A stretch of 64,000 nt of DNA, from assembly GCA_910587155.1 (NCBI GenBank), contig CAJULA010000015.1:25235-89234 (forward strand), in the 5' to 3' direction. Numbering within the stretch: position 1 is the stretch's first letter; each line of letters opens with the position of its first letter. Positions 44,376 through 52,856 of the stretch are shown here, in pieces. The notes under the pieces were generated by a model that saw only the letters and a list, made by a program, of their open reading frames with translations, made no database searches and was not told where the DNA came from. The DNA comes from an uncultured Lachnospiraceae bacterium. GTDB lineage: Bacteria > Bacillota > Clostridia > Lachnospirales > Lachnospiraceae. Both the position numbers and the translations under genes were made by a program.

Positions 44376-44675
44376 AATCGAAGGGAGTATGTTCTCTGTC
44401 AAAACATACTCCCTTCTAAACTGTGCTGTCCAATGGATAATACCTCCTTATTTCTGTTTCCATCCGTCTTTTCCAATTCTTTTATCTTTTGTACTTCTGT
44501 ACTGCAGCGAGGTTCTTATGTAACTGCACTGGATTTTGTCCCTTGTACTTCAACGAATGTTTTCCTTTTTCTCTTGTGTCTTACTTTTTAGTCATTGGTG
44601 TTTTCTCTTACGTTTTCGGTGGTCCGTACCTCTCTTTCCCTAGATTTTATCTATGTGAATGTTTCTCTTTTGTAT
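44376..44675 (-). ncRNA. Purine-rich RNA candidate of unknown class
   Basis: A strong promoter starts a transcript of about 300 bases that ends at a perfect stem. The RNA would be rich in A and G, hence little structured before the terminator. It includes an AAGGAGG site before a five-codon frame (TTG start, DSTV) directly ahead of the terminator, and a 33-codon frame without ATG that reads SLKYKGQNPVQLHKNLAAV. It may be a leader/attenuator, a small RNA or a small-protein message. Confidence 0.4.
44380..44416 (-). terminator. Perfect hairpin ending the RNA candidate
   Basis: GAAGGGAGTATGTT and AACATACTCCCTTC pair perfectly around nine bases. On the minus strand GATTTTG follows; the T-run is short but the stem is strong. 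Confidence 0.65.
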
Positions 44676-44681
44676 GATTCA

Positions 44682-44709
44682 ATTATAGCATGTCCGCGAA
44701 ATTTGTCAA
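44682..44709 (-). promoter_or_regulatory. Strong promoter in a gene-free region
   Basis: TTGACA (44709-44704), a 16-base spacer and TATAAT (44687-44682): both hexamers are perfect. No protein gene begins within 450 bases downstream, which points to a non-coding transcript. Confidence 0.8.
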
Positions 44710-44778
44710 CACATTTCTATCAAAAATTTTAAATTTTTACATAAATTTCTAATTTTTGACAGTATAATCAGTTAAGGA

Positions 44779-44807
44779 AGCGCTGATTTAATCAGCACTT
44801 CCTCAGA
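44779..44807. repeat. Dispersed palindromic repeat, copy 2
   Basis: CGCTGATTTAATCAGCACTT, continuing CCTCAGA (44781-44807), is nearly identical to 33886-33912. Here flanking GGAAG/CTTCC extends the pairing. It lies 70 bases past the transglutaminase gene, so a terminator or REP-like role is possible. Confidence 0.65.
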
Positions 44808-44878
44808 AGCGTCCCGGATCTTCCAAAACGCTTCTTTGCTCTGCTCAGATAACCCGTTTTTCCAAACAATTCCGTCTG

Positions 44879-46429
44879 CTAATGCAGCTGCAGTTCATGG
44901 GTAATCAGGTATCTGTCCTGCTGCAGTTCTTCTATGATCAGACTCAGGTGACAGGATTTTGCGCCCACACTGCGCATTGCTTCGATCAGGTATTCATCCC
45001 TGTAGGTTTCCGTATCATAGGCCTGCTCCCATTCCCGGTAAAGTGCTTCGCCCTCCAGCACTTTGCTGAATTCATAGCTGCCGGCGCCTCTTTCCAGTAT
45101 CTCGTCAAAACATTCATTATAATAGTCCGACAGGCTGCGCAATATCTCATCCTCGGAAAATCCCGCGTCGGCACTGCTGCGCCTGCCTGCATCCTGTGCA
45201 GAGGTCCCGGCGGTTCTGTATTTTTCTCCGTTGCAGGGCGGCAGGTTAACGGACAGCTCCTGTCTCACATGAGTGTCGGCATAATCCTGATCCGTTTTGT
45301 TAAAATAATCATAGGTTCCCTCGCCGGTATCATCCCAGGTAGCGTCAACATTATAATAGTCCTCCTCCAGCCTTATGATATTCCAGGCGTGGTCCTCACC
45401 CGCATACCCGGTACAATAGTAGCAGGGAATCCCCAGCTGCTGCATGAGATACTGAAAAGCCCGGGCATAGCCGGCACAGACCGTGCGTCCGTTGACAAGG
45501 GCACTGTAAGCGCTCTGATTCATCTCCGCGCTTCTGACATAATCCACATCCCGCAACAGAGTATCATGAACAAAACGCTCCTTATCATAATCGCTGTCAA
45601 ATCCCCGCGCCCCGGAGAGAACCGCTTCTGCCGCACTCTCAAAAGCGGCATTTTCCCGCTCCGGGTTATCCGCAGTCCTGTTGAATTGCAGGTCGATTTC
45701 CACACACTGTCCATTGCCCAGACGCTTGCAGGTATAAGCGGTATCCAGCCAGAACAGCTCCGGATGGTCGTTATAGACCGCGGAGATCACGTCCCGGAGC
45801 TGCCGGGCTTTGATGGGCACGATTGGTGCAAACGCAGGATTCAGTGCCTGGGCATTGGCATAGATCTGTCTGTAAATGTGCTGCCCGCTCTCATCCAGCA
45901 TGTTATAATAAGGATAAAACAACGGATCGAAGCTGAGTCCGTCACCGCTCTCTCCGGTGTCAAGGCTCTCGATCAGTGCCTTGGCCTCTTCCTCTTCGAT
46001 CTCGTTATCTTTCTCTTCTATCTCCTGATAACCGTTCTTTCCGGCCACTTCATCCGGTACGGAGATAGAAGATTTCTCCGGCGGTATGTATGCGGCAGGC
46101 ACGCTTTCCTCTGTTTCCGCCTCTGCCTCTGTTTCTGTCTCACTCTCTGCCCCGGCCATGGGCCTTTCCGGCCCCTCCCCATTATCTGCTCCGTTGGCGG
46201 AGCCGCTTCCCGGCGAAGTATGGATTCCGGCTCCCTGTGGCCCCGACTGACCGTCACCGTTATCTTTTGCAGATACGATGTTTACCAGAATACCGTCATC
46301 CTCATCGTAGAGCATTTGCGCGATCTGTTGTGCCGCTTCCGGCTTCCAGGCACAGAAAAATACCAATGCCATCAGCAGCACCGACAAAAACAGCAAAAGA
46401 TGCAGAATCCCCTTGAAAAATTTCTTCAT
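44879..46429 (-). CDS. Membrane-anchored transglutaminase-like protein
   Basis: A 516-residue exported protein. An N-terminal hydrophobic segment (LHLLLFLSVLLMALVFFCAW) anchors it. A low-complexity Gly/Glu-rich linker (about 60-150) leads to a transglutaminase-core domain with the Cys-His-Asp triad: NGRTVCAGYARAFQYL, GEDHAWNI and YYNVDATWDD. Proteins of this type act as cysteine peptidases or cross-linkers at the cell wall or in sporulation. The C-terminal 90 residues form a separate mixed alpha/beta tail. It follows the spoVAD group on the same strand, so a sporulation link is possible. Confidence 0.85.
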   Translation of the reverse strand: MKKFFKGILHLLLFLSVLLMALVFFCAWKPEAAQQIAQMLYDEDDGILVNIVSAKDNGDGQSGPQGAGIHTSPGSGSANGADNGEGPERPMAGAESETETEAEAETEESVPAAYIPPEKSSISVPDEVAGKNGYQEIEEKDNEIEEEEAKALIESLDTGESGDGLSFDPLFYPYYNMLDESGQHIYRQIYANAQALNPAFAPIVPIKARQLRDVISAVYNDHPELFWLDTAYTCKRLGNGQCVEIDLQFNRTADNPERENAAFESAAEAVLSGARGFDSDYDKERFVHDTLLRDVDYVRSAEMNQSAYSALVNGRTVCAGYARAFQYLMQQLGIPCYYCTGYAGEDHAWNIIRLEEDYYNVDATWDDTGEGTYDYFNKTDQDYADTHVRQELSVNLPPCNGEKYRTAGTSAQDAGRRSSADAGFSEDEILRSLSDYYNECFDEILERGAGSYEFSKVLEGEALYREWEQAYDTETYRDEYLIEAMRSVGAKSCHLSLIIEELQQDRYLITHELQLH

Positions 46430-46521
46430 ACGTAACTCCTCCCGGCCCCTTTGATCCGGTATGCGAAACTGCGCAGCTCTGTCTTTTCCTTCCTATGCCC
46501 ATCTATACCCATGATTCCTGA

Positions 46522-47052
46522 TTATCCGTGTACAGAAATGGAAAGGGAAGGGAACCGGGAAAGCTCCATTCCCTCTTCCGTTACCATGACCTGAATCAGT
46601 TTTTTATGCAGGAAGGGCTTGAGTGCCTCCCCGGCTGCCTGCTCTTCTCTGAGACAATAACCGCCATCCGTGACAAGAAGAATCAGTTTTGACCTGGCAT
46701 GATAAAATTTCAGATATTGATACAGATATTCGATCCGTTTCTCACCGGGAAGACAGCTATAGCCATCGAAAAATCCACTGACCATAACGGTCACCATCGG
46801 TATCGTCCTGTTTTCCATATGGTCATCTTCCAGCCAGTCCGTTAGATGAAACCGTACATTGCGAAAGACTTCCCCCTGCTGTTTCAGAGCCCGCAGCAAT
46901 GCCGGCGCCACCTCCGCCATCTGTTCCTTACGCACGCTGTGATCCAGCACAAGAGTCATTTCCAGCACCGGACCGGTAAAATTTCCTTTCCTGTGCAGCA
47001 CTCGCTGCACCTGATCATGAAACTGGTGTAAAAAAACAGGAGAAAGATTCAT
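46522..47052 (-). CDS. Conserved hypothetical protein after spoVAD
   Basis: About 176 residues, soluble, with pattern beta/alpha/beta: GPVLEMTLVLDHSVRKEQMAEVAP, IPMVTVMVSGFFDGY and SKLILLVTDGGYCL. LVLDHSV and LLVTDGG resemble von Willebrand factor A-type strands, but the metal site is incomplete. Either ATG at 47052 or a GTG at 47058 that overlaps the spoVAD stop (GTGA) may start it. The overlap implies translational coupling, so a role in spore formation with SpoVAD is likely. No family name is offered. Confidence 0.6.
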   Translation of the reverse strand: MNLSPVFLHQFHDQVQRVLHRKGNFTGPVLEMTLVLDHSVRKEQMAEVAPALLRALKQQGEVFRNVRFHLTDWLEDDHMENRTIPMVTVMVSGFFDGYSCLPGEKRIEYLYQYLKFYHARSKLILLVTDGGYCLREEQAAGEALKPFLHKKLIQVMVTEEGMELSRFPSLSISVHG

Positions 47053-47054
47053 AC

Positions 47055-48104
47055 TCACACACTTTCTATCACGACCCCATGTGCAATCCCGGGAACTGTC
47101 TTTCCCTCATTAAAGCTGGTCTTGCTGAGCAGTGCGCCGGTCGGGATAAACAGCACCCGCTTCCACTTCTTCTCTTCCAGCTGCTTTAAGATATAGGAAG
47201 ACAGCGTCACGGCCGCACAGCCGCACCCGGAACCTCCCGCATGGGTATCCTGGGTCTTGGGATCATAAATCTGCATACCGCAATCCAATACATTATCAGA
47301 AATATCATACCCCTTTTCCGCCGTCAGGTCAACCAGAGCCCGCTGGCCGATACTCCCAAGATCACCTGTGATGATCTTGTCGTAATCAGACGGTTGTCTG
47401 CCGAAGTCAATCAGATTCTGATATACTACATTACAGGCGGCCGGGGCCATACAACACCCCATATTCATGGAATCCTTCAGGCCATAATCCACGATCCTGC
47501 CGGTGGTAATGCCGGTAATGGCAGCACGCACATGCGCGCCCCGCTCTTTCCCAAGTACAAAAGCGCCGCTTCCCGTCACTGTCCATGTGGCCGAAAGAGG
47601 CCGCTGACTGCCATATTCCAGGGGATTTCTGAATTCTTTTTCCGCACTGGCAAAATGACTGGAAGTAACACACACTACATTTCTGGCAAACCCGCCGTCG
47701 ATCACCATGGAACCCAGGCTCAGCGACTCCCCACAAGTGGAGCAGGCGCCGTACAGACCAAAGAGCGGGATCTCGTACGTCATAATACCGAAAGAAGTGG
47801 CAATCGACTGCCCCAGCAGATCTCCTGCAAACAGATACTGGATTTCCTTCGGATCCAGCCCCGCCTTGCCCATGGCCAGATAGACCGCGTCCTTCTGCAG
47901 GCTGCTCTCCGCCTCTTCCCATGTATTACATCCGAAAAGATCATCCTCACCGATCATATCAATCAGCTCCGCCAGAGGGCCTTCTCCTTCTTTTTTCCCG
48001 CCGATCGAAGCGCTGGCATTGATATAGACAGGATGCTCATACGCTATACTCTGCTTTCCTCTTCTCTTTCCCTTTTGTGCCGTTTTTTCTGATACTGCCA
48101 TCAT
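47055..48104 (-). CDS. spoVAD: Stage V sporulation protein AD
   Basis: A 349-residue thiolase-fold protein of the SpoVAD type. VYINASASIGGKKEGEGPL, AVYLAMGKAGLDPKEIQYLFAGDLLGQ, YGACSTCGESLSLGSM and HAGGSGCGCAAVTL follow the family. SpoVAD sits on the spore inner membrane with SpoVAC and SpoVAE and binds dipicolinic acid during its uptake and release. In most relatives spoVAC and spoVAE flank it; here a DUF2156 gene lies between it and spoVAE, and no spoVAC is visible. Confidence 0.94.
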   Translation of the reverse strand: MMAVSEKTAQKGKRRGKQSIAYEHPVYINASASIGGKKEGEGPLAELIDMIGEDDLFGCNTWEEAESSLQKDAVYLAMGKAGLDPKEIQYLFAGDLLGQSIATSFGIMTYEIPLFGLYGACSTCGESLSLGSMVIDGGFARNVVCVTSSHFASAEKEFRNPLEYGSQRPLSATWTVTGSGAFVLGKERGAHVRAAITGITTGRIVDYGLKDSMNMGCCMAPAACNVVYQNLIDFGRQPSDYDKIITGDLGSIGQRALVDLTAEKGYDISDNVLDCGMQIYDPKTQDTHAGGSGCGCAAVTLSSYILKQLEEKKWKRVLFIPTGALLSKTSFNEGKTVPGIAHGVVIESV

Positions 48105-48231
48105 CCCATCCCTTTCTTTCCATCCATCATGTTTTTTCTGATAGGATTTCCGGCTGTCGCATTGATTATGCAGAAATATTTTCTGTCCTCGTCTGCATAC
48201 CCATATCCTTTTAGTTACGCCCGCGCCAGTG

Positions 48232-49134
48232 TTATGACAGTTTTTCTTTCACAATTCCCTTCTCTACCATCATCACCGGATGATAGGACAGCTTCGCCTT
48301 CCGCAGTCCTTCCGCCCCGGTATCCTCTTCTCTGTTGATATAGGGATAAGCGGCCGCCTCATGTTCCACAAACTGCTGGTTGATCATCGGATAGGCACCC
48401 TGTATATCGGCGTAGGCTTTTTCAATATGCACGATAAAAACCTCGCCTTCTGCTGCGCCCGGCTCTCCCAGTGTAAATGCCACTACCCTGCCTTCCGTCC
48501 GCAGAAGGCCTCCTGTCAGGCCCAGTTCTTTCCGCATCCGCAGTGCATTTAATGTGACACAGAATTCCGCACTCTTTTCCTCATCTTCATCACAGCCGTT
48601 CAGAACCCGCCACTCCTGCGCCATTTTCAGGCACTCCGGCGTATTGTCGTCGGTTATGGCTTCATATGTCCAGTCCGGATGAAGCTCTTTGAATTTATTG
48701 ATATGGTTTCTCTTGCCGTGCAGCTTTTTCCCGGACAGGGTGATCAGCTTTTCCGACTCATATACATAATCGGCGCTGTCTCTGTCATACGTGATCTCAA
48801 ATCTGCCGGGATAAAGCGCCTCCAGCCGCTCAAACTGAGACGGCGATACAAGATGCATACAAAATTCCAGCCCCTGTTCCTGAAAGTAAGTAAGGAGCAG
48901 ATCCAAGACTTTCGCCAGATCGCCCCCGCCAAGCGGGAAACTGACGGAAACGTTTCCCTTACGCACCAGAAAAACAAGCATCCCCTCTATGACTGCAAAC
49001 TGCATGTCATAGTGGGGCGCCCATAAATAGTTATTAGCAAAGGCAGATTCACAGTTCAGAGAGCTTTCTTTGCGATAATAACCCTGAATCAGCTCTCTGT
49101 CAGAAAGTTCTATCTGTTTCCAGTTAAATTTCAT
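48232..49134 (-). CDS. DUF2156 (phosphatidylglycerol lysyltransferase-like) protein
   Basis: A 300-residue protein with the duplicated GNAT fold of DUF2156, the domain found at the C-terminus of MprF aminoacyl-lipid synthases. SAFANNYLWAPHY, GKKLHGKRNHINKF, GGLLRTEGRVVAFTLGEP and YPMINQQFVEHEA are the recognisable parts. Stand-alone forms may aminoacylate a lipid or other acceptor. There is no membrane domain. Its place between spoVAE and spoVAD suggests expression in the developing spore, but direct evidence is lacking. Confidence 0.82.
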   Translation of the reverse strand: MKFNWKQIELSDRELIQGYYRKESSLNCESAFANNYLWAPHYDMQFAVIEGMLVFLVRKGNVSVSFPLGGGDLAKVLDLLLTYFQEQGLEFCMHLVSPSQFERLEALYPGRFEITYDRDSADYVYESEKLITLSGKKLHGKRNHINKFKELHPDWTYEAITDDNTPECLKMAQEWRVLNGCDEDEEKSAEFCVTLNALRMRKELGLTGGLLRTEGRVVAFTLGEPGAAEGEVFIVHIEKAYADIQGAYPMINQQFVEHEAAAYPYINREEDTGAEGLRKAKLSYHPVMMVEKGIVKEKLS

Positions 49135-49186
49135 AATTTCCTCTCTTCTTTTGTTGCAATGCTTTTCTCATTTTGACTCTCTAATC

Positions 49187-49213
49187 AAGGTTGAAAGATT
49201 TTCTTTCAACCTT
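49187..49213. other. Hairpin between spoVAE and the DUF2156 gene
   Basis: AAGGTTGAAAG and CTTTCAACCTT pair perfectly (11 bp) around five bases. No T-run follows on the minus strand, so it is likely an intercistronic stabiliser or a weak terminator. Confidence 0.5.
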
Positions 49214-49223
49214 TACACACCCA

Positions 49224-49580
49224 TTATTTTTTCATCTTGGGATTAAAGACAAGACTGGCCAGATAAGCAAAGATCAGTGCGGCGCTGCATCCGACGGCCC
49301 CCGCTTTGAAGCCGCCCATAAAAAGCCCCAGGAGCCCCTGCTGGTCCGCTGCCTCTTTGACCCCTTTCATCAGCGTGTTGCCGAAACCAAGCAGCGGCAC
49401 ACTGGCCCCGGCCCCGGCAAACTCCTGAAAAGGCTCATACCACCCAAACACACTGATCACCGCGCCCAGACAGACGAGCAGCACCATAATCCTGCCCGGC
49501 ATCATCTTCGTCTTTTCCATCAGAATCTGCACAAGGGCACAGATCAGCCCGCCTACCCAGAAAGCATTGATATAATCCAT
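49224..49580 (-). CDS. spoVAE: Stage V sporulation protein AE
   Basis: A 118-residue membrane protein with three to four helices, starting MDYINAFWVGGLICALVQILM. LTPA-like MMPGRIMVLLV, FAGAGASVPLLGFGNTLMKG and GGFKAGAVGCSAALIFAYL are the SpoVAE(b) motifs. It forms part of the spore channel for calcium dipicolinate. A 6-residue longer start is possible, but MDYIN aligns with the family and follows a GGGAGAAACCT site. Confidence 0.92.
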   Translation of the reverse strand: MDYINAFWVGGLICALVQILMEKTKMMPGRIMVLLVCLGAVISVFGWYEPFQEFAGAGASVPLLGFGNTLMKGVKEAADQQGLLGLFMGGFKAGAVGCSAALIFAYLASLVFNPKMKK

Positions 49581-49764
49581 AGGTTTCTCCCTTCTCACAT
49601 CATGATCGTCACATAACAGTCCGAAGCAGCCGCAGCCGTCAACAACGCAGCCCGCCCGGACTGTTACATGTTATGACATTTCCTGTACGGAAAAACAGTC
49701 ATCCTGTTCACAGTATCTCATGTTTCCGCCATAATTATGTGAAAAGATTTTATTATTTTTATCA

Positions 49765-49791
49765 TAAAAATGCCTGTCAAAAAACGACAGG
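49765..49791 (-). terminator. Terminator of the EamA gene
   Basis: CCTGTC and GACAGG form a short stem with a seven-base loop, followed by CATTTTTAT on the minus strand, directly after the EamA stop. Confidence 0.75.
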
Positions 49792-49794
49792 TGC

Positions 49795-50709
49795 TCACAT
49801 CCCGGGCCGCCGCTCCGGAAGCTGCGCCAGAATAATGGCAGCAAATGCCAGCACACAGCCCATGATCTCTCTCAGATCCAGTTTCTGTCCCAGCAGGATC
49901 CAGCCCGCAATCAGAGAAATTACGGATTCCAGACTGAGGATCAGGGACGCCACCGTGGGGTCCATCCCTTTCTGCCCGATGATCTGCAGGGTATATGCCA
50001 CACCGCAGGAGAGAATCCCCGCATATAAGATCGGCATCCAGCCACTGACAATCGCCTGCCAGGAAGGCGTCTCCAGAAGAAACATACCGGCTCCGCAGAT
50101 GATACTGCTCGTATAGAACTGGATACATGACAGAGCCACGCCGTCCGCTTTGGGCGAAAAGTAATCAATGATCAGAATGTGGATGGAAAAGACAATCGCG
50201 CATAAAAAAACAAAAAAATCCCCCTTGCCGATGGCAAAGGATTCTTTGATACACAAAAGATACATGCCTGCCACTGCCAGCGCCACGCTCACCCACACAA
50301 GGCGCCGGACCTTTTTTCTGAAAAACAGCCCCATCACCGGGACAATGATAATATATAAGGCGGTGATAAAACCGGCCTTGGCCACCGTCGTGTGCAGAAT
50401 CCCCTTCTGCTGCAGAAGACTGGCCGTGCTCAGAGCCAGGCCGCAGCAGATACCGCCGATCAGCGTGATGCGCCTCCTGGCCCGCTTCTCCTCTCTCGTC
50501 TCCTCCCGCCATCCTGCCGCGGCCCGTTCCTTTCTTCTCTTCCACATAAGGAAGGGCAGAAGCACAATTCCGCCCAACAAAAACCGGACCGCATTGAAGG
50601 TAAAGGGCCCGACATAATCCATTCCCACACGCTGCGCCACAAATGCCACGCCCCAGATGGCAGCAGTCAGAAAGAGCAGCGCGGAATTTTTCATCCTGTC
50701 TGTATTCAT
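49795..50709 (-). CDS. EamA/DMT-family transporter
   Basis: A 304-residue protein with ten membrane segments in two EamA repeats. FLTAAIWGVAFVAQRVGMDYVGPFTFNAVRFLLGG starts repeat one and PTVASLILSLESVISLIAGWILLGQKLDLREIMGCVL lies in repeat two. The family exports amino acids, nucleosides or related metabolites. It follows ridA by 19 bases, so the two are likely co-transcribed, which would fit an amino-acid-related role. The start (ATG at 50709) is the first after the ridA stop. Confidence 0.88.
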   Translation of the reverse strand: MNTDRMKNSALLFLTAAIWGVAFVAQRVGMDYVGPFTFNAVRFLLGGIVLLPFLMWKRRKERAAAGWREETREEKRARRRITLIGGICCGLALSTASLLQQKGILHTTVAKAGFITALYIIIVPVMGLFFRKKVRRLVWVSVALAVAGMYLLCIKESFAIGKGDFFVFLCAIVFSIHILIIDYFSPKADGVALSCIQFYTSSIICGAGMFLLETPSWQAIVSGWMPILYAGILSCGVAYTLQIIGQKGMDPTVASLILSLESVISLIAGWILLGQKLDLREIMGCVLAFAAIILAQLPERRPGM

Positions 50710-50728
50710 ACGATTCTGTGGCCTAAGG

Positions 50729-51109
50729 CTATCCCAGCCAGGCCATAACCTCCACCTCACAAAGCACATTTTTAGGAAGCTGTCTGACAGCCACACAGCT
50801 TCTGGCCGGCTTTTCCGTAAAGTATTTCTCATAAACGGCATTAAACGCGGCAAAGTCATTTATATCCGCAAGAAAGCAGGTCGTCTTAACCACCTTTGTA
50901 TAGTCAGCGCCCGCAGCCGCCAGCACAGCGCCCGCATTGATGATCGCCTGCTCTGCCTGCTGCGCAATGCCGCCTGCCACGATCTCTCCGCTGGCCGGAT
51001 CAATGGGGATCTGACCGGATGCAAAGAGAAACCCTCCTGCCACAATCCCCTGCGAATATGGCCCGATCGCCGCGGGCGCTTTCTCCGTACTGATTTTTTT
51101 CCTGTTCAT
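50729..51109 (-). CDS. ridA: RidA-family enamine/imine deaminase
   Basis: A 126-residue YjgF/YER057c/UK114 protein. GPYSQGIVAGGFLFASGQIP and PARSCVAVRQLPKNVLCEVEVMA hold the hallmark residues, including the Arg that fixes the substrate carboxylate. It hydrolyses reactive 2-aminoacrylate and similar enamines formed by PLP enzymes. It overlaps the preceding small gene by four bases and precedes the EamA exporter. Confidence 0.92.
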   Translation of the reverse strand: MNRKKISTEKAPAAIGPYSQGIVAGGFLFASGQIPIDPASGEIVAGGIAQQAEQAIINAGAVLAAAGADYTKVVKTTCFLADINDFAAFNAVYEKYFTEKPARSCVAVRQLPKNVLCEVEVMAWLG

Positions 51110-51348
51110 GCTCCATCCTCCTCTTCAAATTCCACGACCACATAAAAGCCGCGCTCTTTTTCCTCTATGGCCGTTACCCTGCCTTCTCTGGCCAGCAGCC
51201 GCTCCCGAAAGGGGAAATTACCTGACATGGCAAGCGAAGGGTCTATAATATAATAATAGTTGCTTGGCAGCACACCCTCCGTCACACTCACCCGCTGGCC
51301 TTCCTGCAGCAGTCCCTGACGCTCCATTTTAAATTCCATTCTGCGCAT
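51106..51348 (-). CDS. Small conserved hypothetical protein
   Basis: An 80-residue protein rich in charged residues: RVSVTEGVLPSNYYYIIDPSLA, ERLLAREGRVTAIEEKERGFYVVVEFEEED. It looks like a small beta-barrel with alternating strands. GGAGG lies five bases before the start, and its stop overlaps the ridA start (ATGA), so it is coupled to ridA. No family is recognised. Confidence 0.65.
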   Translation of the reverse strand: MRRMEFKMERQGLLQEGQRVSVTEGVLPSNYYYIIDPSLAMSGNFPFRERLLAREGRVTAIEEKERGFYVVVEFEEEDGA

Positions 51349-51407
51349 ACTATCCTCCGCTTCGGTATCCTATTATACCGCGTCCGTCCGCTGCGGGCAA
51401 ATACAAT

Positions 51408-52745
51408 TTAAAACCCTTTTTCCTTCAATCCATGGACAAGCTGCACATAAAATTCACGTACATCAAAGCCATCTATGTTCTCTCTGGCAAGATCAATCAT
51501 ATCCGCATGGGAGATCCCCCGCCTGCTGCCGGGCGTCACAAGCTGATAGGATTCTCCCCATGGAAACGAATCTTCACCTACCAGACCGTCATTTCTCCCC
51601 TCGAAATGTTTCACCAGATGCCAGGAAACGTTAAGGGGAAAGCGGCCGCTCACCGCTTTGGTCTGAATGGACCCCACACTCTGATAATATACGCCGGGCA
51701 CATCCATGATCTCTTCATTTCTGGCCCGACAGGCACCGGCAGTCAGATCTCTTACCGCTGCCATAAAATCCGCGTTTTCCTCGCCCAGCGCACGCAGCGC
51801 CCTGTTGTACGTCTCTGCCACCAGTTCCTGCTGGGCCACCGGGATACGAGAGAGCAGGCAGTCCGCAAACTCACAGCCTCTGTGAGGCGTACTGACAGTC
51901 GTCAGAGAAGCCACCCGGTCTGCCACACCGCATCGGGCAAGCGCATACCGGCAATCCAGCCCGCCTTTGGAATGGGCGATAATATTGACCTTTTCCGCGC
52001 CGGTTTCCTCCAGTATCTGCCTGATCCGCACGGCCAGCACTTCCCCACATTCTGCCACGGAAGCTGCCGAGGGATGATTGCCATAATAAATGACCGCACC
52101 ATTGCGCTCCAGTTCCTCAGGCACCCTGCCCCAGTAATTAAAATACCGGAAATCCCGGAAAAATACGCCGTGTACCAGTAAAAGCGGATAACGCGTGGCA
52201 CAGATCTTATCCTCTTTCCGACTTTCGTCCCGTAATATTTTCTCATTTTCGAAATCCGCTTCCCGCTCCGCGGTCCTGATCAGAATGGACAAAACAATCA
52301 GGTTGACCACCGGTATCATACCGCACAGGCCCCCAATCACACGCCATTTGACGCCAAGCTGCCCGGACGAAACATAAATACGGATCAGGCCATTCCAAAA
52401 AGCGACCGCATGGACACAGATCGAAATCAACGTTCCCGCAAGCCACAGCTTCGGATCTGCAATCAGTGAACCCGCCCGCAGCATACCGAAAAATCCGGCC
52501 AGTGAATATGCGATGGAGCAGGCAGTCGACAGCAGAAAGGCACGCAAAAGCACACAGCCTTCCTTGCAGATACGCAGCCGCCTCTTTTTAAGTTTCCTGC
52601 TTTGTATGGAAGGCCGAATCTGCATCACTAAAAATAAGACTTCCGCCAGAAACCATACGATTTTAGCTGTTTCATATTGCCTGCCCAGCGTATAGGCATT
52701 TGCCGCCAGAAAAATCAGGCAGGCTCCTAATATGTATTCTGTCAT
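51408..52745 (-). CDS. Membrane-linked alpha/beta hydrolase (lipase)
   Basis: A 445-residue protein. The first 170 residues contain four hydrophobic segments; after a charged link, residues about 190-445 form an alpha/beta hydrolase: YPLLLVHGVFFRDFRYFNYWG (oxyanion region), NIIAHSKGGLDCRYAL with the nucleophile elbow HSKGG (GxSxG variant), the acid in GRNDGLV and the His in GISHADMID. It resembles bacterial triacylglycerol lipases with STPHRG, but with a polytopic N-terminus that would hold it at the membrane. The substrate is likely a lipid, by inference. Confidence 0.85.
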   Translation of the reverse strand: MTEYILGACLIFLAANAYTLGRQYETAKIVWFLAEVLFLVMQIRPSIQSRKLKKRRLRICKEGCVLLRAFLLSTACSIAYSLAGFFGMLRAGSLIADPKLWLAGTLISICVHAVAFWNGLIRIYVSSGQLGVKWRVIGGLCGMIPVVNLIVLSILIRTAEREADFENEKILRDESRKEDKICATRYPLLLVHGVFFRDFRYFNYWGRVPEELERNGAVIYYGNHPSAASVAECGEVLAVRIRQILEETGAEKVNIIAHSKGGLDCRYALARCGVADRVASLTTVSTPHRGCEFADCLLSRIPVAQQELVAETYNRALRALGEENADFMAAVRDLTAGACRARNEEIMDVPGVYYQSVGSIQTKAVSGRFPLNVSWHLVKHFEGRNDGLVGEDSFPWGESYQLVTPGSRRGISHADMIDLARENIDGFDVREFYVQLVHGLKEKGF

Positions 52746-52856
52746 CTTTCGCCTCTGCTTTCCTTCGCATCTCTGCTCCCACGAGTACCTTGCCAGTCCG
52801 ATGCGGCTCCTTTGTATCCCGGCGTTTACTGCTCACCCGCGTTTGATGTCTCTGTG

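Larger units (their letters stand above)
44206..44878. other. Gap with promoter, RNA candidate and repeat
   Basis: A 673-base stretch without a convincing protein gene. It holds, on the minus strand, a strong promoter (44682-44709), a purine-rich region ending at a perfect 14-bp stem (44380-44416), and copy 2 of the dispersed repeat (44779-44807). Between about 44030 and 44312 a frame reads protein-like just upstream (AYYNEKGNVISVPAYRR) but lacks an ATG and overlaps the GH3-like gene. Confidence 0.6.

Noticed and set aside
44489..44677. A hydrophobic 62-codon plus-strand frame (Phe/Cys/Leu-rich)
   Set aside because: It is the complement of a purine-rich stretch, so hydrophobicity is a composition effect. 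There is no ribosome binding site.
44882..46435. A 517-codon open frame on the plus strand
   Set aside because: It is the complement of the transglutaminase gene and has no ribosome binding site or recognisable motif.
49616..49665. TAACAGTCCG / CGGACTGTTA inverted repeat upstream of spoVAE
   Set aside because: The loop is over 25 bases and no T-run or known operator pattern was seen, so no function was assigned.
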